This document shows positions 19,261 through 28,760 of a stretch of 64,000 nucleotides of DNA, piece by piece; the stretch's first letter is position 1; each line of letters opens with the position of its first letter. This DNA is from Paenibacillus albiflavus. GTDB lineage: Bacteria; Bacillota; Bacilli; Paenibacillales; NBRC-103111. Both the position numbers and the translations under genes were made by a program. Location of the stretch: the NCBI RefSeq assembly GCF_004344915.1, contig NZ_SKFG01000006.1:62001-126000 (forward strand). Direction: 5' to 3'. A model generated the notes under the pieces. That model worked only from the letters and a program-made list of their open reading frames with translations, ran no database searches and had not been told where the DNA came from.

Positions 19261-21123
19261 GTGGAATTAATTAAATTAACTTGTCCAAATTGTAATGGGA
19301 AAATTGAATATAAAGAAGGGCATACATTCAAATGTCCTTATTGTGAAACGGAATTGTTGTTGAAGGAGAATAACGTAACGATTAATAATTATTATGGGAC
19401 GTCTCCTGTTAAAACCACAACACAACCAAATACGAATACGAATTTGAAGAAGCTGTTCCTTTTACCGATCATACTCATTTGTGCAATCGTAGGATATTTT
19501 CTTGTGAACAATAATCAATCAGAAAACACTAGCGTAGCAAAAGTAATGATTCGAACAATGCCTGAAAGCGAAGTCCTTTTGTTCTTTTTAAAAGATATTT
19601 TGAATAAAGGCGAAGCGATGCCTACAGAAGAAGAAATCGCAACTATTCGTTATTTGTCTACTCACCGTGTTAATAATGAGTGGCACTTTGCTTACAGCTT
19701 TGATGATCCTTTTACGAATAAGGAAACTGAAATTTCGGACTATGTAATTACGGATAAGCTATTAAATACACAAAGAATCGAACAAAAAGACTTTGAGGCA
19801 TTTAGTGGACTAACGGTATTAAATCTGATGGGTGAATACGAAATTTCACAAAGTCAGAAAGTTAGTTTCAGGCATATGCAAGGTTTGAAAAGCTATACAG
19901 GTGGGTTTAATGAATCATTTCGTTCGATTGCTAATTATTTTGGCGATAAGGCAAAAATAGTAGAACTCTCCACACAAATTCGAAGTAATGAGGAAATGGC
20001 TTTATTATTAGAGTTTCCGAATTTACGTTCGCTAGCAATAACATATGTTGATGAGTCGGTTACAGACTTCCAACTGCTCAATCAACTTCCGTTAAAATCA
20101 TTATCAATAGCGCTTATCAATGATTTGAAGTGGTTGTCTTCTTTAACTAGTTTAGAGTCATTAACAGTAGATAATACTGAAGCGACCGATTTCAGCTCAT
20201 TATATGCACTGAGTCAATTGCAAGAGCTGAAGCTTTTGTATGTAAGAAATTTAAAAACGCTTGATTTTATACAAAATATGCCTAACCTGCAATCGCTAGA
20301 TCTTGATAATGTTAACATTACGAATTTGGAACGTCTTAGAAATAAGCTGTCGTTGACGAATCTACGTTTATCTTCCCTCTATAAAATGGAATCTATTGAG
20401 GTTGTGAATAGCTTGACTTCGCTGACTGAATTATCGATAAACGGCTATAGTGGCACTGTATCATCGATCATATTACCAAATTTAAAGAGAGCTAAATTAT
20501 CAGGTTCTTTCATACCTAAGTTAGAGGCGCTAGCTTTAAAATCTTTAACTGTTTACATAAGAGGGACAGATTATTTGGATGGAGCAGATTTAGTAAAACA
20601 CCCGCAGTTAGAGCAACTATCATTGGTAGAGCATGGAAACTTTACAGGTATCCGTTCATTAAATCATCTACCCCGTTTGCAAACAATAAATCTAAATGAG
20701 ACGGTATTTTACGATGAAATGAATGCGTTGTTCAATTTGCAGCATGTAAAAACGTTAAATTGTAATGAATGTTGGTTCCAAATCAATAGTCAGGATCCAT
20801 TTGCAAATAACACGCTGGAACATTTCACTTTGAATCATGCATCTTTTCGAATAGGTAATGGTGACTGGTTGCATGAAATAGATAAGGTGATGCCTTATTT
20901 TGCTGATTTTACAGCCCTGCGTTCATTTACAATGCAAGACAGCTCACTTGAATCGCTAAATTTCATGAAAAATTGGAAACAAATTGAGGTGCTTCACTTA
21001 GAAAATAACGCTATTTCAAATGTAGAGCCCCTAGTGAATCTGCCCAACTTACAGAAGCTATATATTTTAGGGAATCAAGTCCAGAACAAGTCTGTCCTAG
21101 ATAAGGGAATTTTGATTTATTAG
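19261..21123 (+). CDS. Zinc-ribbon, single-TM, leucine-rich-repeat protein
   Basis: A 620-residue protein with three parts: an N-terminal zinc ribbon (CPNCNGKIEY ... CPYCETEL, residues 8-33), one membrane helix (about 62-84) and a large extracytoplasmic domain of SDS22-like leucine-rich repeats (for example LTSLESLTVDN, LSQLQELKLL, MPNLQSLDLDN, LVNLPNLQKLYIL). The ribbon should lie inside and the repeats outside, which suggests binding or signalling across the membrane. No enzyme motif. GTG 19261 follows GAGAGG. Confidence 0.8.
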   Translation: MELIKLTCPNCNGKIEYKEGHTFKCPYCETELLLKENNVTINNYYGTSPVKTTTQPNTNTNLKKLFLLPIILICAIVGYFLVNNNQSENTSVAKVMIRTMPESEVLLFFLKDILNKGEAMPTEEEIATIRYLSTHRVNNEWHFAYSFDDPFTNKETEISDYVITDKLLNTQRIEQKDFEAFSGLTVLNLMGEYEISQSQKVSFRHMQGLKSYTGGFNESFRSIANYFGDKAKIVELSTQIRSNEEMALLLEFPNLRSLAITYVDESVTDFQLLNQLPLKSLSIALINDLKWLSSLTSLESLTVDNTEATDFSSLYALSQLQELKLLYVRNLKTLDFIQNMPNLQSLDLDNVNITNLERLRNKLSLTNLRLSSLYKMESIEVVNSLTSLTELSINGYSGTVSSIILPNLKRAKLSGSFIPKLEALALKSLTVYIRGTDYLDGADLVKHPQLEQLSLVEHGNFTGIRSLNHLPRLQTINLNETVFYDEMNALFNLQHVKTLNCNECWFQINSQDPFANNTLEHFTLNHASFRIGNGDWLHEIDKVMPYFADFTALRSFTMQDSSLESLNFMKNWKQIEVLHLENNAISNVEPLVNLPNLQKLYILGNQVQNKSVLDKGILIY

Positions 21124-21139
21124 AATGAGAGAGAAATAG

Positions 21140-21173
21140 AAGCCTCTGTTCCGGTTGACGGAATTAGAGGCTT
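21140..21173 (+). terminator. Terminator, near-duplicate of the one at 3677
   Basis: AAGCCTCTGTTCCG / CGGAATTAGAGGCTT. Stem and the flanking TTTATCT closely match 3677-3711. Confidence 0.85.
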
Positions 21174-21309
21174 TATCTATGCTTTTACAGAGTTCCAATA
21201 AAAATATTACCGGAATAACTAATATAGTGTAGAATTATATCGATAGGCCAATGTATAGTGGAGAAGAATGCAGCACTATTCTATTCTAAAGTCGGGAGTG
21301 AATTGACAG

Positions 21310-21786
21310 ATGATTCAGAAATATCGTAGACGTAACACACTTGCTTTTACGGCAGTATCGTATTTTGCTTTGGCTGCAGGTCTCTTTCTATTCTGTCTAG
21401 GAGTGTACAACGCAGATTGGGAATTGAACGTGAAAGGGTATTATCTGCTTTGCATGGTATTAATTACGATTTGCTGTATCGTTGTGCAAAAAGTAGTTCG
21501 AGACAATACGGAAGATAACGAAATTCGTTTGGAAAACCCGAAACACCGGATGCGGAATACAGTAGCTTTCACAGGTATGTCTTTTGCAGGTTTGATTATC
21601 GGGTATGGGATGTTTTTAATTGGCCTTTACAACGCTCCATTTGAACTAAATGTAAAGGGGTATTACATAGCTGTTATTCTTTTGATTTCATATAGCGCAA
21701 TTGGCGTTCAGAAAGTGACAAGGGATAACGCGGAAGATAAAGAGATTCTTGCCGAGCAAGATGCTAGAAGGGATATTCAGGCGTAA
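21310..21786 (+). CDS. YiaA/YiaB-type inner membrane protein
   Basis: A 158-residue protein made of two copies of the YiaAB two-helix unit: each has RRNTLAFT or RNTVAFTG, a helix, YNADWELNVKGYY or YNAPFELNVKGYY, a second helix and QKVVRDN or QKVTRDN. Function unknown. Single gene with its own terminator. Confidence 0.88.
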   Translation: MIQKYRRRNTLAFTAVSYFALAAGLFLFCLGVYNADWELNVKGYYLLCMVLITICCIVVQKVVRDNTEDNEIRLENPKHRMRNTVAFTGMSFAGLIIGYGMFLIGLYNAPFELNVKGYYIAVILLISYSAIGVQKVTRDNAEDKEILAEQDARRDIQA

Positions 21787-21849
21787 AAATAATTGCCTGC
21801 GCTATCGAACGGCTGCGGCGTGCGGCCAACAATCTTGGCAATATCAAAA

Positions 21850-21887
21850 ATGGGACTCGGCGCAATCGCGCGCTGGGTCCCATTTTT
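21850..21887 (+). terminator. Terminator after yiaAB-type gene
   Basis: ATGGGAC / GTCCCAT with an internal GCGC-rich stem, followed by TTTTT. Confidence 0.85.
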
Positions 21888-21923
21888 GTGATCGGCTGGT
21901 CGAACTTAGGCTAATTGATCATG

Positions 21924-22595
21924 TCAGACTTCATATTCGTCATGTAGACGCCACCATGTATATGGCGGGGTTTGAGGCCACCCCTCAGGCGAATCCTCCC
22001 AATCTTCCTGACGGCCGAAGGGTGTAAGGTCGAGGAAGCTAAAGTCGGCTCTGATCCGATCGACGCCGCGTCCCGTCGTATAATAGGTGCGAAAGACGCT
22101 GTCGCCATCACGGAGAAAGACACTTAGGCCGAATCCCTTACCCGCACCGCAGTCGACGTTGAAGTTGTCGCCGTTCGAAGAATACCAGGGCACCGTCCAG
22201 CCCATGCGTTCCCTGTAAGGTTCAATCTGTGATAGTGGCGCAGGGGAGACTAGAACGAAGGTAGTATCACGGGCGTTCAGATGGGCGAGATGACCAATGT
22301 TGTCAACGAAAGACGAGCAGCCACGGCAACGATGGTCGGAGCCTGGATCCATCATGAAATGATAGACGATGAGTTGGCGACGTCCGTCGAATAGATCAGG
22401 AAGGCTTGCTGTACCGTTCAAACCCTCGAAGACGTATTTTTTTTCGATCCGGACCATCGGCAGTCTTCGGCGCTCTGCGGCTAGTAGGTCTAACGCACGG
22501 GTGAGTTCCTTCTCTTTAACAAGCAGTTTCTCGCGAGCCATCTGCCACTCGTCTTCTGAAACGATATGCGGAAATGCCGTTTTATTCGTTGTCAT
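21924..22595 (-). CDS. DUF899-family thioredoxin-like protein
   Basis: A 223-residue DUF899 protein: helical start with EKELTRALDLLAAERR and LPMV, then a thioredoxin-like domain with YHFMMDPGSDHRCRGCSSF and a late FRTYYTTGRGVD. The CRGC pair resembles a redox site. It is divergent from an HxlR regulator, which typically responds to electrophiles or aldehydes and controls the neighbouring gene. It is more G+C-rich than its surroundings. Confidence 0.85.
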   Translation of the reverse strand: MTTNKTAFPHIVSEDEWQMAREKLLVKEKELTRALDLLAAERRRLPMVRIEKKYVFEGLNGTASLPDLFDGRRQLIVYHFMMDPGSDHRCRGCSSFVDNIGHLAHLNARDTTFVLVSPAPLSQIEPYRERMGWTVPWYSSNGDNFNVDCGAGKGFGLSVFLRDGDSVFRTYYTTGRGVDRIRADFSFLDLTPFGRQEDWEDSPEGWPQTPPYTWWRLHDEYEV

Positions 22596-22662
22596 TTCGT
22601 TCCTCCATTCAAATTATTGTAATATTTAAAATATTTTGCGTGGGAATAGTATATACTTTTCA

Positions 22663-22700
22663 CTTTTATAATGCAAGTGATATTGCTTTTATTATGCAAG
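22663..22700. promoter_or_regulatory. Direct repeats, candidate HxlR operator
   Basis: CTTTTATAATGCAAG (22663) and CTTTTATTATGCAAG (22686) differ at one base and lie 23 bases apart, about two helical turns, between the divergent DUF899 and HxlR genes. HxlR of Bacillus subtilis is known to bind direct repeats. Confidence 0.6.
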
Positions 22701-22717
22701 CATGATATGTTCCTCTT

Positions 22718-23179
22718 ATGAAACGTTCAGATAACAAATCACATTGCCCGATTAATTTTTCTCTGGAGACCTTTGGCGATAGCTGGTCATTGCTGATCAT
22801 CCGTGACATGGTATATTTTGGCAAGAAAACATATGGGGAGTTTCTAGAGTCTGATGAAGGCATTTCTTCAAACATACTTGCCAGTCGCCTTGTTCATTTA
22901 GAGCAGAGAGGCTTGATTGTTAAAAAGCCTCATGACACAGATAAGCGAAAAGAGGTTTACCTACTTACTGAGAAAGGCTTAGATTTAATTCCTATCCTGC
23001 TTGAGTTGGCCGACTGGGCCGCAAAGTACGACTCAGAGACTGATGCGCCGCAGAGTTGGATTGCCGCAGTGAATTCCGATCGAAAATCGATGATCAGCCT
23101 AATTCGTGATACTGTGAAAGACGGTGGTTCCGTTTTTTCAGGTTCCAATAGCGTTGTCAGTAAATTAACGATGACATAA
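22718..23179 (+). CDS. HxlR-family transcriptional regulator
   Basis: A 153-residue winged-helix protein with the HxlR layout: CPINFSLETFGDSWSLLIIRDM, FLESDEGISSNILASRL, LEQRGLIVKKPHDTDKRKEVYLLTEKG in adjoining stretches. The CP near the N-terminus sits where HxlR/QorR-type sensors keep a reactive cysteine. Likely controls the divergent DUF899 gene through the repeats at 22663-22700. Confidence 0.88.
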   Translation: MKRSDNKSHCPINFSLETFGDSWSLLIIRDMVYFGKKTYGEFLESDEGISSNILASRLVHLEQRGLIVKKPHDTDKRKEVYLLTEKGLDLIPILLELADWAAKYDSETDAPQSWIAAVNSDRKSMISLIRDTVKDGGSVFSGSNSVVSKLTMT

Positions 23180-23184
23180 TAAAA

Positions 23185-23218
23185 ATAGACACTGGTTAAA
23201 GTGTCTATTGGTTTTCTT
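23185..23218. terminator. Bidirectional terminator
   Basis: ATAGACACT / AGTGTCTAT; T-rich on both sides. It ends the HxlR transcript and overlaps the stop of the opposing DUF4062 gene. Confidence 0.8.
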
Positions 23219-23780
23219 TTATTTTCTCTAATTCAGCTTTTAATTTAGCGTTCTCTTCCAATAACTTTAGTAAGTCTGAGACATCCTTTCCAGAAACCCA
23301 GCCGTACAGATCGTCTCTTCTTGCATACTCTCGCATTTTATCATGAATAACCAACTTAATGTGCTGTTCATTTTCAGCATAGAATGTAGGTGTTTCTTCT
23401 AATACGGATTGCTTGAACTCTTGGAGCCTCTCATAGTATTCCCCTAATACAAAGTCGTAAGGCTTTTGCCTTAATGCTTCATCTGTGACAATAAAGGCAA
23501 ATCTAGGTTTACCTACTTCTCCGGCATAATCATATTCCCAGTGCGTATAACTCTTTGATTCATCAGGAAGCGTTAAACCATAGAATCCTCCGAGAATGAG
23601 AATATATACATCAGATTCATCGATCCATCTTTTTCTCATTTCGATTGGACTTTCCTTGAAAAATTGCTCAATTCCAGCAGGAATGTGGCCAGTTTTGAGC
23701 ACTGCTTCAACAGCGGCATGTCTCTCCTCAACTAAATCAGCATAAGTAGACGATATGTAGACTTGCAATTTTTTTCTCAT
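23205..23780 (-). CDS. DUF4062 protein with coiled-coil tail
   Basis: A 191-residue protein: DUF4062 fold (KLQVYISSTYADLVEERHAA, IDESDVYILILGGFYG, SYTHWEYDYA) followed by a C-terminal coiled coil (LLKLLEENAKLKAELEKIKE). DUF4062 resembles TIR-like nucleotide-binding folds and is often fused to large NTPases in predicted conflict systems; here it stands alone. AAAGGTGA precedes ATG 23780. Activity unknown. Confidence 0.8.
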   Translation of the reverse strand: MRKKLQVYISSTYADLVEERHAAVEAVLKTGHIPAGIEQFFKESPIEMRKRWIDESDVYILILGGFYGLTLPDESKSYTHWEYDYAGEVGKPRFAFIVTDEALRQKPYDFVLGEYYERLQEFKQSVLEETPTFYAENEQHIKLVIHDKMREYARRDDLYGWVSGKDVSDLLKLLEENAKLKAELEKIKENQ

Positions 23781-23850
23781 AGGTCACCTTTAGGATTGGA
23801 GATTTTTTAGAATCCAGAGTACCTCGAAGGTCTCTGGATTTCTCTAGTAA

Positions 23851-25215
23851 TTACCCCGTAATCACTTTTTCTTTTGGATAATGGAGCTTTGCTTTCTTTT
23901 GCTTGCCGCCAATGATAAACAAGAAGGAAGTTAAACCAATTCTACCAATGAACATCAAAACCATGAGGATGCATTTTGCAAAAATACTAAGATCGGGAGT
24001 AATCCCCATAGATAAGCCTACTGTACCGAAGGCAGAGCAAACTTCTAAAAATATGGCAAGAAGATCAAGCTGTGCATCCGAAATGCTTATGGCGATAACC
24101 GATATACAGCACATGATAATAGCTAATAGCGTAATGGCTAACGATTTTATAATATCATCCTGATGAAGCTCTCGCTTAAATACTTTGACTTCACGGTTAC
24201 CTTTGGCAAAGTGATAAATAAATAGAATATTTAAAGCAAATGTCGTCGTCCGAATTCCCCCACCTACAGAATTTGGGGATCCTCCAATAAACATGAAAAT
24301 GCTCATTAGAAGCAGTGTCGGCATAGAAAATTGGGTAATATCCATTGTAGTAAGCCCGGCGCTTCTCGTCGTAGCTGTTTGAAATAGGGCATAGAAAAAG
24401 CTTTCATGCCACGTAAAATCTTTAAAATAATGATGATATTCAAATACTAGAATTAGGACTGTTCCAACAATAAGTAGAATAGCATACGTAAATGTCGTCA
24501 ATTTTGTAAATAATGAAAAGCGAAAAGGATTTTCAAGCTGTAATCTTTTTCTGGATAAATACGCCTTTACTTCAATTAATACAGGGAACCCGATTGAACC
24601 AAAAATGATTAGCAAAATCGATACCACTTGTACAAAATAATCGCCAGCAAAAGGTTTAAGGGATTGTCCGGTTATATCCAACCCAGCGTTTGTTGTAGCA
24701 GTGACTGATGCAAACAAGCCATGTAGAAACGCTTCTTCCCAGGTTGGAAAATATCGCAAGAAATGAAGTCCCAAAATGAGCGCACCTATAAGCTCTGTTA
24801 GGAGAATAATCTTTAGGATTTCTTTTACTAATTTAACGAGTCCCGATAAGGCGAATTGATTATTATCAACCATGATCAGTTTGCGTTCGCGCAACCCAAT
24901 TTTTCGGCCCATAAGCAACCAAAAAAACGTGCCCATCGCCATAATGCCAATACCCCCAAATTGCAGTACGAGCATAATGACAAAATATCCAAATACACTA
25001 TAGGTTTCCGAAATATTAAATACAGTCAAACCTGTATCACTTACCACACTCACAGCGGTAAAGACTGTATCAATAAATGTCACTTGAACCCCAGGTTTAT
25101 GCACTGCTGGAATACAAAATAATAAAATAGATATGATTACCGCGAGTAAATAATAACCGGTTATTACCTGGGCAGGTGACCGTTTCTCCAGCCAAGCCCG
25201 CATGTTACCAAACAT
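23851..25215 (-). CDS. Potassium uptake channel subunit, TrkH/KtrB family
   Basis: A 454-residue membrane protein with the four membrane-pore-membrane repeats of Ktr/Trk translocators; filter-like stretches include VSDTGLTVFN, ATTNAGLDI, TTRSAGLTT and SAFGTVGLS. Takes up K+ (often with Na+) together with a cytoplasmic RCK subunit (KtrA/C), which is not in this window. The upstream region does not show the c-di-AMP (ydaO) riboswitch found before some ktr genes. Confidence 0.92.
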   Translation of the reverse strand: MFGNMRAWLEKRSPAQVITGYYLLAVIISILLFCIPAVHKPGVQVTFIDTVFTAVSVVSDTGLTVFNISETYSVFGYFVIMLVLQFGGIGIMAMGTFFWLLMGRKIGLRERKLIMVDNNQFALSGLVKLVKEILKIILLTELIGALILGLHFLRYFPTWEEAFLHGLFASVTATTNAGLDITGQSLKPFAGDYFVQVVSILLIIFGSIGFPVLIEVKAYLSRKRLQLENPFRFSLFTKLTTFTYAILLIVGTVLILVFEYHHYFKDFTWHESFFYALFQTATTRSAGLTTMDITQFSMPTLLLMSIFMFIGGSPNSVGGGIRTTTFALNILFIYHFAKGNREVKVFKRELHQDDIIKSLAITLLAIIMCCISVIAISISDAQLDLLAIFLEVCSAFGTVGLSMGITPDLSIFAKCILMVLMFIGRIGLTSFLFIIGGKQKKAKLHYPKEKVITG

Positions 25216-25567
25216 GGATTATACCCCTTCAATTTTGTTCTTGTCGTGTCAATATTATCTTCAACCATTCCACGAACCATACTTGGTTCTGATCACCAAA
25301 CATACGTAGGTGAAAAGTATATCATACACCTTACTTTATCGGTTGTATAGGGAGAAAAATCCAGAAATTTACTCTGCGTTTTTCTTTGTCGAATAAATAT
25401 TTTGAAATGTCTAATATTAGCAGAAAATGTTGAGAAATGTAAGTTAAAGGTGTATATTAATACGGTAAAAATTTCCTCAACTTACCATGGACTGTCAAAT
25501 CTTTATTCGGCAGTCCGCATTTTATTCAACATTGGAAATCGACATCTATGACTAAGGAGTGTGAAGG
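25216..25567. other. Divergent intergenic region, ktrB-like / chemoreceptor
   Basis: 352 bases without a gene. It holds the ribosome sites of both genes and a leader hairpin GGACTG/CAGTCC (25489-25516) ahead of the chemoreceptor. No clear sigma-D promoter or riboswitch was found. Confidence 0.5.
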
Positions 25568-27613
25568 ATGAAAAGTTCTGGATTCATTCAAAAATTAAAG
25601 GAAGGGGTTCGTAAAGTTACGGATCTATTTATCGGTAGGCTGCGAAATAGAATCATAGTCTTGTTTCTAATGGTGGCACTAATCCCGTTGGTTGCGACAT
25701 CGATCTATATTGTGAATGAGGCTTCATCGGCGCTTATCAATAAGCAGAAGGAGAGCTACGAAAAGCTTGCTATCGGTACGGCCGACATCGTGGATGAGTA
25801 TATCGAACAGCGGATGACGGAAGTCAAAATTTTGGCTGCTACGACAGATATTAAATCAAAGGATTTAGTGGTAAAATCAAAATTTCTAAAAAATTTTGCG
25901 GAAAACACCGATGCTTTTGATGGTATAACATATACCAATTCAGATGGAATTGTTTTTGCAGATACGTTTGGGAGTAATTTCGGGTCTGACCTAAGTGACA
26001 GGTGGTATATTAAGGACGGATTAGAGGGTAAAGACTCCTACAGTGAGGTGGTAATCGCCAAATCTACTGGAAAACGATCTATTATCGTAGCAACGCCAGT
26101 AAAAGGAGAGGATAATACGATCACAGGTGTTCTTTCCGGGCTAATCGATTTTGAAGAACTCATGAAGAAATACACTTATGATTTATATATCGATGACGGA
26201 GCGGGCTATCCTATTGTTGTAGACTCGAAGGGAGTGATCCAGCTCCATCCGAATCAAGAGCTAATCGGGAAAACGGTTAGCGAATCAGGAGTTTCGCAAG
26301 GCTTGGCACATATTATGCAATCCAAAGGGACAAGATCGGGTGACACTACATACCAAGACGGAGGAAATACATTTATCGTTATCCATGCTTCTATGGAGGA
26401 CTCAGGGTATGAATTGTATCTCAATCTCCCTCAAAAGGCGATTACGGAAGAGGTTGATTCCGTTAAGAAAGAAATTACGATCGTAGTATTGATTGTCATG
26501 ATGGTAGTCAGTGCTATAGCTTATTTTGTTAGTCGACAAATATCTAGACCGATTATGGAGGTCGCTTCTGTTACTAAACGCATATCCACAGGAGATTTAA
26601 CGGTATCTGCATTAAAGATCCGTACCCGTGACGAGGTCGGTCAATTATCTCAATCCGTCAATGCGATGGTAGAGAATTTGCGTGGCTTTATTTCTAAAGT
26701 TCAGTTTACGGCAGAAGAAGTTGCTACTTCGGCTGAAGAGTTATACATAAACGCTGAACAAGCGAGCAAAGCGACTGAGCAGATTGCAACAACCATCGAA
26801 CAAATGGCTGAAGGCACGGATCAACAGCTTCGTGATACCGAAGCGAGTGTCAGCACGATCACAGAAGTGGCTGAGGATGTGCTGCAGGTCGCCGCTAATG
26901 CACAGCAAGTGACGGATTCTGCGATGCAGACATCCAGAACCGCAGGAGAAGGAAACGAGGAAATTCTGACTGTTATTGCGCAGATGCACGCTATACAAGA
27001 GACAGTAACGCGAATTGCAGATATTATTTCGAATCTGGGAGCAAGATCAATTGAAATTGAAGATATGGCCAAGGTTATTTCTGAGATGGCTGCTCAAACG
27101 AATCTGCTGTCACTCAACGCTGCCATTGAGGCCGCTCGAGCAGGGGAGCATGGCCGCGGCTTTGCTGTTGTTGCAGATGAAATCCGCAAATTGGCGGAGC
27201 ACTCCGCTCGCTCGGCAGGGCAGATCGGACAGCTTGTCTCTGCGATTCAAAGTGAAACTCATCTTGCCGTCGAATCGATGGCCCAGGGAACCAAAGAGGT
27301 AGGCCTAGGTATTGAAGTAGTCGATCATGCTGGCAAATCGTTCGAAATTATTCAACAATCCATTAATCAAGTAGCGGCACAAATTCAAGAGGTTACTGCT
27401 TATTCCCAGCAGATGCAATCAAGCACTGAGCAGGCTGTCGCGATCGTCAGCCAAATCTCTGAAGTAGCTAAACGTTCAGCTGACGGCACGAAGGACATTT
27501 CAGCCGCAGCGCAAGAACAGCTAGCGTCGATTGAGGAAGTCAACTCATTCTCAGGATCCTTGGCTACGATGGCTGAAGATCTGCGGAACATCGCAAAAGG
27601 GTTTAAGTTATAG
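25568..27613 (+). CDS. Methyl-accepting chemotaxis protein
   Basis: A 681-residue transmembrane chemoreceptor: TM1 (about 28-48), extracellular dCache-type sensor (about 50-300, with [18 protein letters not shown]), TM2 (about 303-323), HAMP (about 325-378) and a signalling domain whose hairpin tip reads [20 protein letters not shown] near residue 508. Senses a small ligand outside and signals to CheA/CheW. Ligand not predictable. Single gene with terminator. Confidence 0.95.
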   Translation: MKSSGFIQKLKEGVRKVTDLFIGRLRNRIIVLFLMVALIPLVATSIYIVNEASSALINKQKESYEKLAIGTADIVDEYIEQRMTEVKILAATTDIKSKDLVVKSKFLKNFAENTDAFDGITYTNSDGIVFADTFGSNFGSDLSDRWYIKDGLEGKDSYSEVVIAKSTGKRSIIVATPVKGEDNTITGVLSGLIDFEELMKKYTYDLYIDDGAGYPIVVDSKGVIQLHPNQELIGKTVSESGVSQGLAHIMQSKGTRSGDTTYQDGGNTFIVIHASMEDSGYELYLNLPQKAITEEVDSVKKEITIVVLIVMMVVSAIAYFVSRQISRPIMEVASVTKRISTGDLTVSALKIRTRDEVGQLSQSVNAMVENLRGFISKVQFTAEEVATSAEELYINAEQASKATEQIATTIEQMAEGTDQQLRDTEASVSTITEVAEDVLQVAANAQQVTDSAMQTSRTAGEGNEEILTVIAQMHAIQETVTRIADIISNLGARSIEIEDMAKVISEMAAQTNLLSLNAAIEAARAGEHGRGFAVVADEIRKLAEHSARSAGQIGQLVSAIQSETHLAVESMAQGTKEVGLGIEVVDHAGKSFEIIQQSINQVAAQIQEVTAYSQQMQSSTEQAVAIVSQISEVAKRSADGTKDISAAAQEQLASIEEVNSFSGSLATMAEDLRNIAKGFKL

Positions 27614-27621
27614 AATACAAT

Positions 27622-27658
27622 GAAGGGCATCGTCTAGTCATAGAGGATGTCCTTCTTT
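27622..27658 (+). terminator. Terminator after chemoreceptor gene
   Basis: GAAGGGCATC / GGATGTCCTTC followed by TTTC. Confidence 0.7.
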
Positions 27659-27734
27659 CATTAGATATAGCAGGGAACCTTACATCAATATTAGGCATAA
27701 GCTGAACTATGTCGATTTGAGAGGATGTTTTGGT

Positions 27735-28622
27735 ATGTTTCCTTATCAGCCACAAGTTCATCAATACCCCTATTCCAATAATCAATTAATGCCTCATGGC
27801 TATTATAACTCCCCTTATTCCGATGGCGGATGGCTCTGGCAGCAGAACACTTGGGCATCGGACGAAAGCTATCGTATGCATCCACAGCAACGACTTTGCT
27901 TTGTGCTTGTGCATGGTTCCTGGGCTGACGCTCACTTTTGGGATGGCATAGCGGAGGTGCTGCGCAGGAATGGGCATGTCGTCTATACGCCGGAGTATGC
28001 GGGTCACGGAAGTGATCCTAATAAAAATGTCACGCATGCGATGATCACGAAGTCCGTCGTCGACTTTATAACGAAGCAGGACCTGTGCGACATCATTCTC
28101 GTCGGACACAGCTTTGGCGGAACAGTAATTCAGAAGGTATCCGAACAGGTATCAGATCGCATTAAGCGACTCGTCTTTTGGGACGCATTCGTACTAAAGG
28201 ACGGTGAATCGCTTTCTGACGAGTTGCCGCCCCAGACGAAGCAAGCCTTCGAGCAGCTTAGAGCTAGCTCGAAGGACGATACGATCATGCTTCCGTTTCC
28301 GTTGTTTCGGGATTTGTTCGTCAATACGGCTTCCTTGGAGGAAGCTGAATCGATCTATTCAGGTGTAGCTCCTGAACCGGCTAAGCCGCTCTTCGAGAAG
28401 CTAAATCTTAAAGTGTTCTACGCATTGCCTACGCCCAAAAGCTATGTCTATTTCTATCAAGACGGCGTGTTGCCACAGGGAGAGGGCTTTGGCTGGAATC
28501 CGCATATGTCCATACGGCTGGGTCTGTTCCGACTGATTGTCGGCGATGGGGACCACATGACGGATTCGCGCACAAGGCCAGCAATGGTGGCACAGAAGCT
28601 GTACGAGGCTGGGCGGGACTGA
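27735..28622 (+). CDS. Alpha/beta hydrolase
   Basis: A 295-residue protein: a Tyr/Gln/Pro-rich N-terminal stretch (about 1-50), then an alpha/beta hydrolase with oxyanion HGSW, nucleophile elbow GHSFGG, an acid near FYQDG and a catalytic His in GDGDHMTD. Resembles salicylate-esterase/hydroxynitrile-lyase-like hydrolases. No signal peptide, so the odd N-terminus, which recalls spore-coat or surface proteins, is cytoplasmic or mother-cell located. ATG 27735 follows GAGAGG; an upstream TTG is weaker. Confidence 0.82.
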   Translation: MFPYQPQVHQYPYSNNQLMPHGYYNSPYSDGGWLWQQNTWASDESYRMHPQQRLCFVLVHGSWADAHFWDGIAEVLRRNGHVVYTPEYAGHGSDPNKNVTHAMITKSVVDFITKQDLCDIILVGHSFGGTVIQKVSEQVSDRIKRLVFWDAFVLKDGESLSDELPPQTKQAFEQLRASSKDDTIMLPFPLFRDLFVNTASLEEAESIYSGVAPEPAKPLFEKLNLKVFYALPTPKSYVYFYQDGVLPQGEGFGWNPHMSIRLGLFRLIVGDGDHMTDSRTRPAMVAQKLYEAGRD

Positions 28623-28760
28623 CAGAGATAGCAACTGCTCTCTCTGTTATCTGATTCATCTCATTCTCGATCAATTGACAAAAGATTCTTCTTCAACTAT
28701 AACTTCCGTATACATATCCTCCGAGATACACTAAAGATGGCAACAAGGTTATAAGATGAG

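Noticed and set aside
25216-25400. c-di-AMP (ydaO) riboswitch before the Ktr/Trk gene
   Set aside because: None of the conserved ydaO strings was found on the minus strand.
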